64,000 bases of DNA from Burkholderia anthina (GTDB lineage: Bacteria > Pseudomonadota > Gammaproteobacteria > Burkholderiales > Burkholderiaceae): positions 1 through 64,000 of the forward strand of contig NZ_CABVLY010000018.1 in the NCBI RefSeq assembly GCF_902498995.1, in the 5' to 3' direction. Shown here one piece after another: positions 44,436-53,527 of this stretch; the first letter of the stretch is position 1; the number at the start of each line of letters is the position of its first letter. Below the pieces are notes generated by a model. The model had not been told where the DNA came from. It saw nothing but the letters and a program-made list of their open reading frames with translations, and did no database searches. The translations under genes and the position numbers were made by a program.

Positions 44436-45704
44436 TCACGCGCCGTCGCAGGATGCCGTGTCGTCCAGCATCAGCGTGCCGACCCGCGCGGGCACGAGCG
44501 GCGTGCGCGGCACCGGCGGCGTCCAGCCGAACAGCGCCTGCGCGGCCGCGCCGCATACGCGGCCCTGGCATGCGCCCATCCCGCAGCGCGTCTGCAGCTT
44601 CGCGGCCGTCCAGCCGGGCGCCGGCGCAACCGCGTCGAAACGCACGTCCTCGCAACGGCACAGCAGCGTATCGGGCCGCGCGAGCCGGCGGATCGGCTCG
44701 CGGATCGCGAAGCGCTCGCGCACCGCGTCGGCGAACGCCTGCCAGTGCGCGCGCTGCGCGACCAGCGCGGCCAGCGGCGCCGTCTGCCCGGTGGCCGCAA
44801 AGCCGGCGATTTCGCCTTCGACCATCGCCAGTTCGCTGCCGCCGACGCCCGTGCACTCGCCTGCCGCGAAATACCCGTCGCGGCTCGTGCGCTGATGCAC
44901 ATCGACCGCCACCGCGCCGCTGTCGATCCGGCAACCGAGATGGCTCGGCAGCACGGTGTTCGGCACGAGACCGAAGCCGCACGCGAGCCGGTCGCAGTCG
45001 ATCTCGAATTCGCGCTCGCCCTGCCGGATCCGTACGCGTTCGAGCCGCTTGTCGCCGAACGCCTCGACGACGTGCGCATTGGGCCGGTAGGCCGCCGTGA
45101 CGAGCTTCGCGGCTTGCGCGACCTTCGACGGCCAGCGCCACAGCCCCGCGCCGAAACCGGCCACGTCGCCCCACGCCGCCTGTTCGAGCACGTGAGACAC
45201 CTGCGCGCCGGCCTGACGGGCCGTCGCCGCGCTCGCGAGCAGCAGCGGACCGCTGCCGGCGATCACCGTGCGCTGCCCGCGCACGTCGAGGCCGTACTTG
45301 ATCAGCGCCTGCAGACCGCCCGCGCCGGTGACGCCCGGCAGCGTCCACCCCGGGAACGGCAGCAGCAGCTCGCGCGCGCCGCAGCAAAGAATCAGCGTGC
45401 GGAATTCGAGCAGGAGCCCGCGCTCGTCGTCCTCCAGCAGCAGCGTGCCCGGCTGCGTTTCGGCGACGATGCGCGTGGCCGCCAGATGGGTCACGTTCGG
45501 CTGCCGCAGCACGGCAAGGCGTTCGGCGGCGGCCCGCACTGGCGTGGCGGCGGCCGCCTGGCGCCAGATCTGCCCGCCCGCGCGCGGGTTGTCGTCGATG
45601 ATCGCGATCGTGGTGCCGCTGCGCGCGGCGGCCCGTGCGGCCGACAGCCCGGCCGGGCCCGCGCCGACGATCGCGACGTCGACGCTCAGTCGTTCCTGTT
45701 TCAT
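44436..45704 (-). CDS. FAD/NAD-binding subunit of D-hydroxyproline dehydrogenase (opine oxidase-like alpha subunit)
   Basis: A 422-residue protein. Two Rossmann motifs are visible: VAIVGAGPAGLSAARAAARS at the N-terminus and TVIAGSGPLLLASAATARQ in the middle. The C-terminus has the Cys cluster of a [2Fe-2S] BFD-like domain: LCRCEDVRF and CGMGACQGRVC. It matches the alpha subunit of hydroxyproline/opine-type dehydrogenases, which pair with a small ferredoxin-like subunit and a DAO-type subunit, both present here. Start overlaps the small subunit by four bases. Confidence 0.88.
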   Translation of the reverse strand: MKQERLSVDVAIVGAGPAGLSAARAAARSGTTIAIIDDNPRAGGQIWRQAAAATPVRAAAERLAVLRQPNVTHLAATRIVAETQPGTLLLEDDERGLLLEFRTLILCCGARELLLPFPGWTLPGVTGAGGLQALIKYGLDVRGQRTVIAGSGPLLLASAATARQAGAQVSHVLEQAAWGDVAGFGAGLWRWPSKVAQAAKLVTAAYRPNAHVVEAFGDKRLERVRIRQGEREFEIDCDRLACGFGLVPNTVLPSHLGCRIDSGAVAVDVHQRTSRDGYFAAGECTGVGGSELAMVEGEIAGFAATGQTAPLAALVAQRAHWQAFADAVRERFAIREPIRRLARPDTLLCRCEDVRFDAVAPAPGWTAAKLQTRCGMGACQGRVCGAAAQALFGWTPPVPRTPLVPARVGTLMLDDTASCDGA

Positions 45705-45934
45705 CGCGTGCGCTCCACCCGCATCCCGTCGCGGCACAGCGTCTGGCAAGCCAGACGGCGGCGGCCGTCGATCGTCATCCTGCACTCCTGGCAGATGCCC
45801 ATACCGCAAAACGGCGCGCGCGCCGCACCCGTGCACGACACGCGCGTCGTGTCGTCGCCGCTCGCCGCGATGGCAGCCGCGACGGTCGCGCCATCGGCCA
45901 CCGTCAGCGCGCGGCCGTCCAGATGAATGATCAT
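45701..45934 (-). CDS. small [2Fe-2S] subunit of D-hydroxyproline dehydrogenase
   Basis: A 77-residue ferredoxin-like protein. The cluster ligands are Cys in RVSCTGAARAPFCGMGICQEC and the later LACQTL. It passes electrons between the FAD subunits. It is coupled to the alpha-subunit gene downstream by an ATGA overlap. Upstream it follows three tandem mini-ORF repeats whose last stop overlaps its own start (ACATGA), so ribosomes may re-initiate into it from the DAO-type subunit gene. Confidence 0.88.
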   Translation of the reverse strand: MIIHLDGRALTVADGATVAAAIAASGDDTTRVSCTGAARAPFCGMGICQECRMTIDGRRRLACQTLCRDGMRVERTR

Positions 45935-46224
45935 GTCAGCCTCCGCCGGGCCGCCCCAAGGGGGCTGACAGCCCCCGCGGGGGGCAGCGAACGAAGTGAG
46001 CGTGGGGGTCGTTTCATGTCAGCCTCCGCCGGGCCGTCCGGCACGTACGGGAATCGGCCATCGAGGGATGGGGGGACTGCGTCCCCCCAAGCGAACGAAG
46101 TGAGCGTGGGGGTCGTTTCATATCAGCCTCCGCCGGGCCGCCCCGCACGTACGGGAATCGGCCGTCGAGGGATGGGGGACTGCGTCCCCCCAAGCGAACG
46201 AAGTGAGCGTGGGGGTCGTTTCAT
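45935..46224 (-). repeat. three tandem ~100-bp repeats inside the hydroxyproline operon, each a coupled mini-ORF
   Basis: Three units, 45935-46017 (83 bp), 46018-46121 (104 bp) and 46122-46224 (103 bp), lie between the DAO-type and [2Fe-2S] subunit genes. All share AGCGAACGAAGTGAGCGTGG on one side and TCAGCCTCCGCCGGGCC on the other; units 2 and 3 are nearly identical, and unit 1 has a different hairpin. On the operon strand each unit is one short frame starting [11 protein letters not shown] and ending at TGA. At the ends of the array and between units 1 and 2 the stop overlaps the next start within ACATGA; between units 3 and 2 one base separates TGA from ATG. The array therefore preserves translational coupling. 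Confidence 0.85.
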
Positions 46225-47348
46225 GTCAGCGCTCCGGCTACGGGGGACGTCGTCAGGAAACGTCCCGGCAAATACGGTTCGATGTCGATGGGCGGACGCT
46301 CGCCGGCCATCAACGCGGCGACGAGCCGCGCGCTGCCCGGCGCGGTCGTGACGCCAAGCCCTTCGTGCCCGACCGCGAGCCACACGCCCGGGCGCGCCGG
46401 ATGCTCGCCGAGCAACGGCAGGCCGTCGGGGCTCGCGGAGCGGAAACCCGTCCACGAGCGAATGCCGTTCAGGTCAGCCAGATCCGGCAGGTAGCCGACC
46501 GCGCGGCGCAGCATGCGCGCGAGCACGGGCGGCTCGATGCGCGCGTCCTCGGTGTCGAACTGGCGCGACGAACCGATCAGCAACTGGCCGGTCGGCCGCG
46601 GCTGCACGTTGAACGCGACCGACGTGCCGTCGCTCGCATGCGCGCTCGCCGCATAGCCGAGCTCGACGAGCTGGTGCGACACCTGGCCCGGATAACGGTC
46701 GGTAATCAGTAAATGGCCCTTCTTCGGGCGCAGCGGCAGTTCGGGCAACAGCGTGCGCGCCGCGACGCCGTTCGCGACGATGACGCGTTCCGCACGCAGC
46801 GTGTCGCCGCTCGCGAGCGTCACGCCCGGGCCGTCGACCGCCACCGCGCGATCGCGCCGCAACGTGATGTTCGGTGCGCGCTGCAGCAGCCAGCTCGCGG
46901 CAACCGGTGCGTACAGAATCGCGTCGCCGGGAATCTTCAGCGCACCGCCGAGACCGGGACGCAGCATCGGCTCCAGCCGCGCGAGCGTCGCCGCGTCGAT
47001 CAGGTCACCCGCCACGCCGTGCGCGGCGAGCGTCGCCTGCTTCGCGCGCGCGAGGTCCATCTCGTGAGAATCGGCCGCGAGCCACAGCGTGCCGCAGTTG
47101 CGGTACGCGCAGCCGTCCGGCATCTCGCCGGCGAGCGCGCGCCACAGCGCGATCGAGTAATGACTCAGCGCGAGCTCGGCCGCGTTGTCGTCCATCGCGA
47201 CGAGGTGACCCATGCCGGCGCCGGTGGCGCCGCCGCTCGCGTCGTCGACGACGAGCACGCGCAGCCCGCGCTGCGCGAGTTCATGCGCGCATGCCGCGCC
47301 GACGATGCCGGCGCCGATCACGACGACGTCGGTCCTGGTCTCGCTCAC
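46221..47348 (-). CDS. FAD-dependent D-amino-acid oxidase-type subunit of D-hydroxyproline dehydrogenase
   Basis: A 375-residue DAO-family flavoprotein. [20 protein letters not shown] is the FAD motif; [30 protein letters not shown] and [16 protein letters not shown] follow in the family order. It probably oxidises cis-4-hydroxy-D-proline to the imino acid. The start is GTG 47348 in a GTGA overlap with the epimerase stop, so it is translated after the epimerase. Its own stop overlaps the start of the first repeat mini-ORF. Confidence 0.9.
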   Translation of the reverse strand: MSETRTDVVVIGAGIVGAACAHELAQRGLRVLVVDDASGGATGAGMGHLVAMDDNAAELALSHYSIALWRALAGEMPDGCAYRNCGTLWLAADSHEMDLARAKQATLAAHGVAGDLIDAATLARLEPMLRPGLGGALKIPGDAILYAPVAASWLLQRAPNITLRRDRAVAVDGPGVTLASGDTLRAERVIVANGVAARTLLPELPLRPKKGHLLITDRYPGQVSHQLVELGYAASAHASDGTSVAFNVQPRPTGQLLIGSSRQFDTEDARIEPPVLARMLRRAVGYLPDLADLNGIRSWTGFRSASPDGLPLLGEHPARPGVWLAVGHEGLGVTTAPGSARLVAALMAGERPPIDIEPYLPGRFLTTSPVAGALT

Positions 47349-48277
47349 GACACGATGCCCCAGCCGAACGGATCGTCTTCCTCGATCAGCAGCGTGGCTT
47401 CCGCGCTCAGGTGCGCGCTGCCGCGGATCGTCGGCACGATGCCGCCGTCGGCCTGCGTATAGCTCGCCTGGAACACGCTGCCGATCACGCTCGCCTGCCG
47501 CCACACGACGCCCGGTTCGAGCTTGCCGTCGGCGGCGAGGCACGCGAGCTTCGCGCTCGTACCGGTGCCGCACGGCGAACGGTCGTATGCATGGCCCGGG
47601 CACAGCACGAAGCTGCGGCTGTCGTGTTCGGGATCGTCGGCGAACAGTTCGATATGGTCGATCTCGCCGCCGTTCGCGCCCGTAATGCCGCCCTGTTCGA
47701 GCCCGGCACGCACCGCCGACGAATAGGCGGTCAGCGCGGCGACGTTGTCGCCCGCCACGCGCTGGCCGTGACCGCTGATCAGGAAGAACCAGTTGCCGCC
47801 CCACGCGATGTCGCCCTTCACCGGGCCGTAACCCGGCACGTCGACGGCGACGCCCTTCGCATGGCGATACGCGAGCACGTTGCGCACGCTGACCGACAGG
47901 TCGTCGTGCAGCGTCGCCTCGACGGTGCCGACCGGCGTTTCGATCCGGTGGACGCCCGGCTCGATGCGGCCCATGTGATGCAGCGTGCGCACGACGCCGA
48001 TCGTGCCGTGCCCGCACATCCCGAGATAACCGCTGTTGTTGAAGAAGATCACGCCGGCCGCCGCTTCCGGCGACACCGGTTCGCACAGCAGCGCGCCGAC
48101 CAGCACGTCGCTGCCGCGCGGCTCGAGAATGCACGCGGTGCGATAGCGATCGTGTTCGCGGGCGAGCACGTCGCGGCGCTCGGCCATCGTGCCGTTGCCG
48201 AGCGACGGGAAACCGGACACGACGAGCCGCGTGGGTTCGCCGCCCGTGTGCGAATCGATGATCTGGATGCGCTTCAT
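47345..48277 (-). CDS. lhpA: 4-hydroxyproline 2-epimerase (proline racemase family)
   Basis: A 310-residue epimerase that interconverts trans-4-hydroxy-L-proline and cis-4-hydroxy-D-proline. Both catalytic Cys are present: Cys88 in [10 protein letters not shown] and Cys236 in [10 protein letters not shown], with the Asp/His segment SHTGGEP at the start. The two-Cys set separates it from 3-hydroxyproline dehydratases, which lack the first. It is first in the minus-strand operon. ATG 48277 gives the normal family length; ATG 48280 is one codon earlier. Confidence 0.93.
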   Translation of the reverse strand: MKRIQIIDSHTGGEPTRLVVSGFPSLGNGTMAERRDVLAREHDRYRTACILEPRGSDVLVGALLCEPVSPEAAAGVIFFNNSGYLGMCGHGTIGVVRTLHHMGRIEPGVHRIETPVGTVEATLHDDLSVSVRNVLAYRHAKGVAVDVPGYGPVKGDIAWGGNWFFLISGHGQRVAGDNVAALTAYSSAVRAGLEQGGITGANGGEIDHIELFADDPEHDSRSFVLCPGHAYDRSPCGTGTSAKLACLAADGKLEPGVVWRQASVIGSVFQASYTQADGGIVPTIRGSAHLSAEATLLIEEDDPFGWGIVS

Positions 48278-48359
48278 CATGAGCCGTCCGAAGTGGGGAA
48301 AGGAGCATAGCTTCCTCCGTCGCGCGTCCGTCCGCTTGTGGCTTTTCGATGAGGACGGC

Positions 48360-48422
48360 GACGAAATCGGCATAGTGCGGAGCACCTTTCGCGGCCCTTC
48401 CGCGCACTATGCCGATTTCGTC
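48360..48422. repeat. 20-bp perfect inverted repeat in the divergent hydroxyproline control region
   Basis: GACGAAATCGGCATAGTGCG at 48360-48379 and its exact complement at 48403-48422 enclose a 23-base spacer. The structure lies 83 bases before the epimerase start and over 500 bases before the permease. It could be a large operator (two long half-sites) or an RNA hairpin in the epimerase leader. A perfect 20-bp arm is far beyond chance. Confidence 0.9.
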
Positions 48423-48850
48423 ATTTTGCTCCGCGATACGGCTCAAGCGTGATGGGTGTTTGCACGGCGATACTGGTTGCACATCGACGCGCCTGTCGTC
48501 GATCGATACGAAGCAGGAGATTGCAGTGAGTCGAAACGCCATCCAGCGGACCGGAGTTTTCCCCGTCATCAGCAACGGGGCTGCACCGGGCTCTTCCATC
48601 GCTTGCGACACCACGCACCGCGCCGAAAAGAACCGGGCGAACCGCTGACCGCGCCGATCGCGCGGGTCGATTCTTCCGGCGGCGCAGCGGCTTCCCCCGT
48701 CGCGCCGTCACTTCCGGTCCGGCATGGCCCGTACGGGCCCGCTCGCTGCGTCACCGCCTCCGGCGGCGCATGAACGGCCCCGCGGCCCGCACCGGTCGCA
48801 CGCCGGCCGGCAGGTGTGCGCCGCTGCTCCGTGAGAGCGCGGCGCAACCG

Positions 48851-48920
48851 CACCTGCCCCGACGCACCTGCCCCGACGCACCTGCCCCGACGCACCTGCC
48901 CCGACGCACCTGCCCCGACA
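48851..48920. repeat. 14-bp tandem repeat (5 copies) just upstream of the permease gene
   Basis: CACCTGCCCCGACG repeats five times (starts 48851, 48865, 48879, 48893, 48907; the last copy ends GACA). The array stops 19 bases before the permease ATG, with CAGGAGAC between them. It is therefore in the 5' leader or promoter. Length changes here could alter expression of the permease operon. Confidence 0.92.
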
Positions 48921-48939
48921 TTACCCAGGAGACAAACCC

Positions 48940-50565
48940 ATGCCAGGCCAAGGCAACACATCCTCGTCCGTTCCGATTTCCGGTCCAGCGTCCGCCGACG
49001 CGGGTCACGGCAAGTTCAAGAAGCAGTTGTCGCTGACCGACCTGACGTTCATCGGCCTCGGCGCGATTTTCGGTTCGGGCTGGCTGTTCGCCGCGAGTCA
49101 CGTGTCGACGATCGCCGGCCCGGCCGGCATCTTCTCGTGGCTGCTCGGCGGCTTCTCGGTGCTGCTGCTCGGCATCGTCTACTGCGAACTCGGCGCCGCG
49201 CTGCCGCGCGCGGGCGGCGTGGTTCGCTACCCGGTGTTCTCGCACGGCCCGCTGCTCGGCTACCTGATGGGTTTCATCACGCTGATCGCGTTCTCGAGCC
49301 TGATCGCGATCGAAGTGGTCGCCGCGCGCCAGTACGCGGCCGCATGGTTTCCGAGCCTGACCCAGGCGGGCTCGAGCGATCCGACCACGCTCGGCTGGCT
49401 CCTGCAGGCCGGGCTGCTCTGCTTCTTCTTTTACCTGAACTATTCGAGCGTGAAGACGTTCGCGAAGGCGAACAACATCATCAGCGTCTTCAAGTTCATC
49501 GTGCCGCTGTCGGTGATCGCGGTACTGTTCACGTTCTTCAAGCCCGCCAACCTGACCGTGCACGGCTTCGCGCCGTTCGGCATGCCGGGCATCGAGATGG
49601 CCGTGTCGGCCGGCGGCATCATCTTCGCGTACCTCGGCCTCACGCCGATCGTGTCGGTCGCGAGCGAAGTGCGCAATCCGCAGCGCACGATCCCGATCGC
49701 GCTGATCCTGTCGATCCTGCTGTCGACGCTGATCTACGTGCTGCTGCAGCTCGCGTTCATCGGCAGCATTCCCACCGACATGCTCGCCGCCGGCTGGCAC
49801 GACGTGAGCAAGGCATTCTCGCTGCCGTACCGCGACATCGCGCTCGCGCTCGGCGTGGGCTGGCTCGCGGTGATGGTCGTCGCCGACGCGATGATCTCGC
49901 CGAGCGGCTGCGGCAACATCTACATGAACGCGACGCCGCGCGTCGTCTACGGCTGGGCGAAGACGGGCACGTTCTTCAAGATGTTCACGCGCGTCGACGA
50001 AGCGTCGGGCATCCCGCGCGCGGGCCTCTGGCTCACGTTCGGTCTCGCGATCTTCTGGACGATGCCGTTCCCGTCGTGGGAAGCGCTGATCAACATCGTG
50101 TCGGCCGCGCTCGTGCTGAGCTACGCGGTCGCGCCCGTGTCGGTCGCCGCGCTGCGCCGCACCGCCCCCGACCTGCCGCGGCCGTTCCGCGCGGTCGCGT
50201 TCGGCATCACCGGCCCCGCATCGTTCGCGATCGCCGCGCTGATCGTCTACTGGTCGGGCTGGAGCACGGTGTCCTGGCTGCTCGGCCTGCAGATCGTGAT
50301 GTTCGTGATCTATCTCGCGTGCCGCCGCTGGGTGCCGACCGCGCACCTGAGCCTCGCCGAGCAGGTGCGCTCGTCGGCATGGCTGATCGCGTTCTACGCC
50401 GCAATGATCGTGCTGTCGTACTTCGGCGGCTTCGGCGGCACCGGCCAGCTCGCGCATCCGTACGACACGGTCGTCGTCGCGGCCGTCGCGCTCGTCATCT
50501 ACTACTGGGGCGCCAACACCGGCATCCGTTCCGACAAGCTCCAGCTCGAAGACGACGAAGGCTGA
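48940..50565 (+). CDS. APC-family amino acid permease, probable hydroxyproline importer
   Basis: A 541-residue permease with about 12-14 membrane helices. [20 protein letters not shown] is the APC helix-1 signature (G-A-I-x-G-S-G), and [16 protein letters not shown] is the conserved loop with the EVRNP motif. AGGAGAC before ATG 48940 sets the start. Its place ahead of the semialdehyde dehydrogenase and imino-acid reductase, opposite the epimerase operon, points to uptake of hydroxyproline or proline; inferred from context. Confidence 0.87.
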   Translation: MPGQGNTSSSVPISGPASADAGHGKFKKQLSLTDLTFIGLGAIFGSGWLFAASHVSTIAGPAGIFSWLLGGFSVLLLGIVYCELGAALPRAGGVVRYPVFSHGPLLGYLMGFITLIAFSSLIAIEVVAARQYAAAWFPSLTQAGSSDPTTLGWLLQAGLLCFFFYLNYSSVKTFAKANNIISVFKFIVPLSVIAVLFTFFKPANLTVHGFAPFGMPGIEMAVSAGGIIFAYLGLTPIVSVASEVRNPQRTIPIALILSILLSTLIYVLLQLAFIGSIPTDMLAAGWHDVSKAFSLPYRDIALALGVGWLAVMVVADAMISPSGCGNIYMNATPRVVYGWAKTGTFFKMFTRVDEASGIPRAGLWLTFGLAIFWTMPFPSWEALINIVSAALVLSYAVAPVSVAALRRTAPDLPRPFRAVAFGITGPASFAIAALIVYWSGWSTVSWLLGLQIVMFVIYLACRRWVPTAHLSLAEQVRSSAWLIAFYAAMIVLSYFGGFGGTGQLAHPYDTVVVAAVALVIYYWGANTGIRSDKLQLEDDEG

Positions 50566-50635
50566 CGCCCCCGCGTCCCCCTTTTCACTCCGGCCGGGCC
50601 CATCACGCCCGGCCCCGCATTTTCCGAGGAAAACC

Positions 50636-52228
50636 ATGCAACTCACAGGTCAGCTCCTGATCGGCCAGTCGGCCGTCGCCGGACAGAACGGCACCCTCCA
50701 CGCGATCGCCGCCGCCACCGGCGACACGCTCGAACCCGCGTTCGGCGGCGCGAGCCTGCAAGACCTGGAGACGGCCTGCGCGCTCGCCGACGACGCATTC
50801 GACACGTACCGCGAAACGCGCCCCGAGCAACGCGCGGCGTTTCTCGACGCGATCGGCCGCAACATCATGGCGCTCGGCGACGACCTGATCGAGCGCTGCG
50901 TCACCGAAACGGGCCTGCCGCGCGCACGCGTCGAAGGCGAACGCGGCCGCACGGTCGGCCAGCTCGCGCTGTTCGCATCGCTCGTGCGCGACGGCAGTTA
51001 CGTCGATGCGCGCATCGACCCGGCCCGCCCGGACCGCAAGCCGCTGCCGCGCGTCGACCTGCGCCTGCGCAACGTCGCGATCGGGCCGGTCGCCGTGTTC
51101 GGCGCATCGAACTTCCCGCTCGCGTTCTCGGTCGCCGGCGGCGATACCGCATCGGCACTCGCCGCCGGCTGCCCGGTGATCGTCAAGGCGCACTCCGCGC
51201 ATCCGGGCACGTCCGAACTCGTCGGCCGCGCGATCCAGCAAGCCGTGCGCGAATGCGGTCTGCCGGCGGGCGTGTTCTCGCTGCTGTTCGACGCGTCGCG
51301 CGAAATCGGCCAGGCGCTCGTCGCCGATCCGCGCATCAAGGCCGTCGGCTTCACCGGCTCGCGCCGTGGCGGCGTCGCGCTGATGAACATCGCGGCCGCG
51401 CGCCACGAGCCGATTCCGGTCTATGCGGAGATGAGCTCGATCAACCCGGTGCTGCTGTTCCCGGCCGCGCTCGACGCGCGCCACGGCGCGATCGCGCCGC
51501 AGTTCGTCGCGTCGCTCGCACTCGGCGCCGGCCAGTTCTGCACGAACCCGGGCCTCGTGCTCGCGATCGACGGCCCCGCGCTGCGCGCCTTCGAAGCCGC
51601 GGCGGCCACCGCCGCGCAGGCCACTGCCGCGCAGACGATGCTGACGCCGCACATTCACGCGAGCTACGCACAAGGCGTTGCCTCGCTGCGCGCGCACGAC
51701 AAGGTCGAGCTGCTCGCGGAAGGCGTGGAAGGCAGCCGCTACCAGGCGCGTGCGGCACTGTTCGCCACCTCCGCGGACGCGTTCATCGCCCACCCCGAAC
51801 TGCGTGACGAAGTATTCGGCCCCGCCTCGCTGATCGTCCGCTGCCCGGATGCCGACACGCTGCATCGCGTGCTGAAATCGCTCGAAGGCCAGTTGACGAT
51901 CGCCGCCCATCTCGCCGACGGCGATGCCGCGCTGTTCGCCGCGCTGCGCCCGACGCTGGAGCGCAAGGCCGGCCGCATTCTCGTCAACGGCTTCGGCACG
52001 GGTGTCGAGGTCGGTCACGCGATGGTGCACGGCGGCCCGTTCCCGGCCACGTCCGACACGCGCACGACGTCGGTCGGCGCACGCGCGATCGAGCGTTTCC
52101 TGCGGCCGGTGTCATACCAGGACGTGCCGGACGCCCTGCTGCCCGACGCGATCCGCAACGGCAATCCGCTGAACGTGCCGCAACGCATCGACGGCGTGCC
52201 CGCGCCGCGGGAAGCGCGCGATGTCTGA
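50636..52228 (+). CDS. alpha-ketoglutaric semialdehyde (2,5-dioxovalerate) dehydrogenase
   Basis: A 530-residue aldehyde dehydrogenase of the hydroxyproline-type KGSADH group. The catalytic Cys is in [13 protein letters not shown], the general base Glu in [10 protein letters not shown], and the cofactor-binding [10 protein letters not shown] is in place. It oxidises 2,5-dioxopentanoate to 2-oxoglutarate with NAD(P)+, the last step of the pathway. It overlaps the next gene by eight bases, so the two are co-translated. Confidence 0.9.
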   Translation: MQLTGQLLIGQSAVAGQNGTLHAIAAATGDTLEPAFGGASLQDLETACALADDAFDTYRETRPEQRAAFLDAIGRNIMALGDDLIERCVTETGLPRARVEGERGRTVGQLALFASLVRDGSYVDARIDPARPDRKPLPRVDLRLRNVAIGPVAVFGASNFPLAFSVAGGDTASALAAGCPVIVKAHSAHPGTSELVGRAIQQAVRECGLPAGVFSLLFDASREIGQALVADPRIKAVGFTGSRRGGVALMNIAAARHEPIPVYAEMSSINPVLLFPAALDARHGAIAPQFVASLALGAGQFCTNPGLVLAIDGPALRAFEAAAATAAQATAAQTMLTPHIHASYAQGVASLRAHDKVELLAEGVEGSRYQARAALFATSADAFIAHPELRDEVFGPASLIVRCPDADTLHRVLKSLEGQLTIAAHLADGDAALFAALRPTLERKAGRILVNGFGTGVEVGHAMVHGGPFPATSDTRTTSVGARAIERFLRPVSYQDVPDALLPDAIRNGNPLNVPQRIDGVPAPREARDV

Positions 52229-53243
52229 GCCGCTCGCCGAAGTCGTCCTGTCGCTCGATGAGGTGCATGCACTCGCGCTGCGGGTGCTGACGCACAACGG
52301 GATGTCCGATGCGCATGCGCAGGCGATCGCCAACGTGATCACGCAGGGCCAGCGCGACGAGTGCCACTCGCACGGCGTGTACCGGCTGCTCGTGTGCGTG
52401 CGCTCGCTGAAGAAAGGCAAGGTCGATCCGCAGGCGGTGCCGACGCTGCGCCGGCTGTCGTCGTCGATCGTCGCGGTCGACGCGCATCGCGGCTTCTCGC
52501 TGCTGAGCTTCGAAACCGGCCTGCCGGTGCTCGTCGAGATGGCGAAGCAGCACGGGATCGCCGCGATGGCGATCAACCACTGCTACCACTTCTCGGCGCT
52601 GTGGCCCGAGGTCGAAGCGATCGCCGCCGAAGGGCTGGTCGGCATCACGATGAACCCGAGCCATAGCTGGGTCGCGCCGGAAGGCGGCCACGAGCCGGTG
52701 TTCGGCACCAACCCGATCGCGTTCGCATGGCCGCGCCCGGACGGCGTGCCGTTCGTGTTCGACTTCGCGACGAGCGCGATCGCTCGCGGCGACATCGAGC
52801 TGCACGCGAAGCAAGGCAAGGCGATCCCGCCGCACTGGGCGATCGGCGCCGACGGCCAGCCGACCACCGATCCGAAGGCCGCGCTGCAGGGCGCGATGCG
52901 CACGTTCGGCGGTCACAAGGGTTCGGCGCTCGCGGCGATGGTCGAGCTGCTCGGCGGCGCGCTGATCGGCGACATGACGAGCCAGGAGTCGATGGACTTC
53001 GACGAAGGCGTCGGCGCGACGCCGTGCCACGGCGAACTCGTGATCGCGTTCGACCCGAAGGTGTTCCTCGGCGACGATCTCGACGCGGGCCTCGCGCGCG
53101 GCGAGCGGATGTTCGGCGCGATCATCGGGCAAGGCGCGCGGCTGCCGTCGCAACGGCGCTTCGACGCCCGCGCGCGCAGCGTCGCGAACGGCGTGCGGAT
53201 TCCGCAGGCGCTGTACGACGAAATCCTGACGCTGCTCGACTGA
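52221..53243 (+). CDS. Delta1-pyrroline-2-carboxylate / piperideine-2-carboxylate reductase (malate/lactate DH-like)
   Basis: A 340-residue member of the Ldh_2 family, not the Rossmann lactate dehydrogenases. Landmarks are [18 protein letters not shown] (catalytic His), [28 protein letters not shown] and [19 protein letters not shown]. It reduces cyclic imino acids with NADPH, forming L-proline from pyrroline-2-carboxylate. The next-door hydroxyproline genes support the imino-acid role. Start overlaps the upstream gene's end (ATGTCTGA). Confidence 0.88.
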   Translation: MSEPLAEVVLSLDEVHALALRVLTHNGMSDAHAQAIANVITQGQRDECHSHGVYRLLVCVRSLKKGKVDPQAVPTLRRLSSSIVAVDAHRGFSLLSFETGLPVLVEMAKQHGIAAMAINHCYHFSALWPEVEAIAAEGLVGITMNPSHSWVAPEGGHEPVFGTNPIAFAWPRPDGVPFVFDFATSAIARGDIELHAKQGKAIPPHWAIGADGQPTTDPKAALQGAMRTFGGHKGSALAAMVELLGGALIGDMTSQESMDFDEGVGATPCHGELVIAFDPKVFLGDDLDAGLARGERMFGAIIGQGARLPSQRRFDARARSVANGVRIPQALYDEILTLLD

Positions 53244-53276
53244 CGCGCGAGCGGCGGCGGCCGCCATTGCCGGCGG

Positions 53277-53304
53277 AACGGCGGTGCGGCCGCCGCCCGC
53301 CGTT
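53277..53304 (+). terminator. GC hairpin after the imino-acid reductase gene
   Basis: AACGGCGG at 53277-53284 pairs with CCGCCGTT at 53297-53304 around a 12-base loop that itself can fold. It lies 34 bases after the stop. No T tract follows, so termination is likely partial or Rho-assisted. Confidence 0.4.
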
Positions 53305-53527
53305 CCGTGCGGCGATGCCTGCACCCCGCCCATGCCCCGCTCACGTCCCGCCTGCGCGCCGCCTACCCGGCGCATGGCCCGCCCCGTGAGCGCCACTGCC
53401 CCATCGGCTGTGGGATAATCGCCGAGTTTGCCCTGGGCGCAGCTCAAGAGGTTGTTCGCACGGGCGCGAGAGAGGCCTTTATTCCCGAGCCTCCACCCTT
53501 TTCCGCGATATTTCTTCAGCCATCACC

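Noticed and set aside
46123..46455. 110-residue frame spanning the repeat and the 3' end of the DAO-type gene
   Set aside because: It is out of frame with the flavoprotein and low in plausibility; only the MKRPP mini-ORF inside the repeat is of interest.
48851..48920. Possible iteron array of a replication origin
   Set aside because: Short GC-rich 14-bp units stand beside a permease ribosome site, with no replication gene or AT-rich unwinding region.
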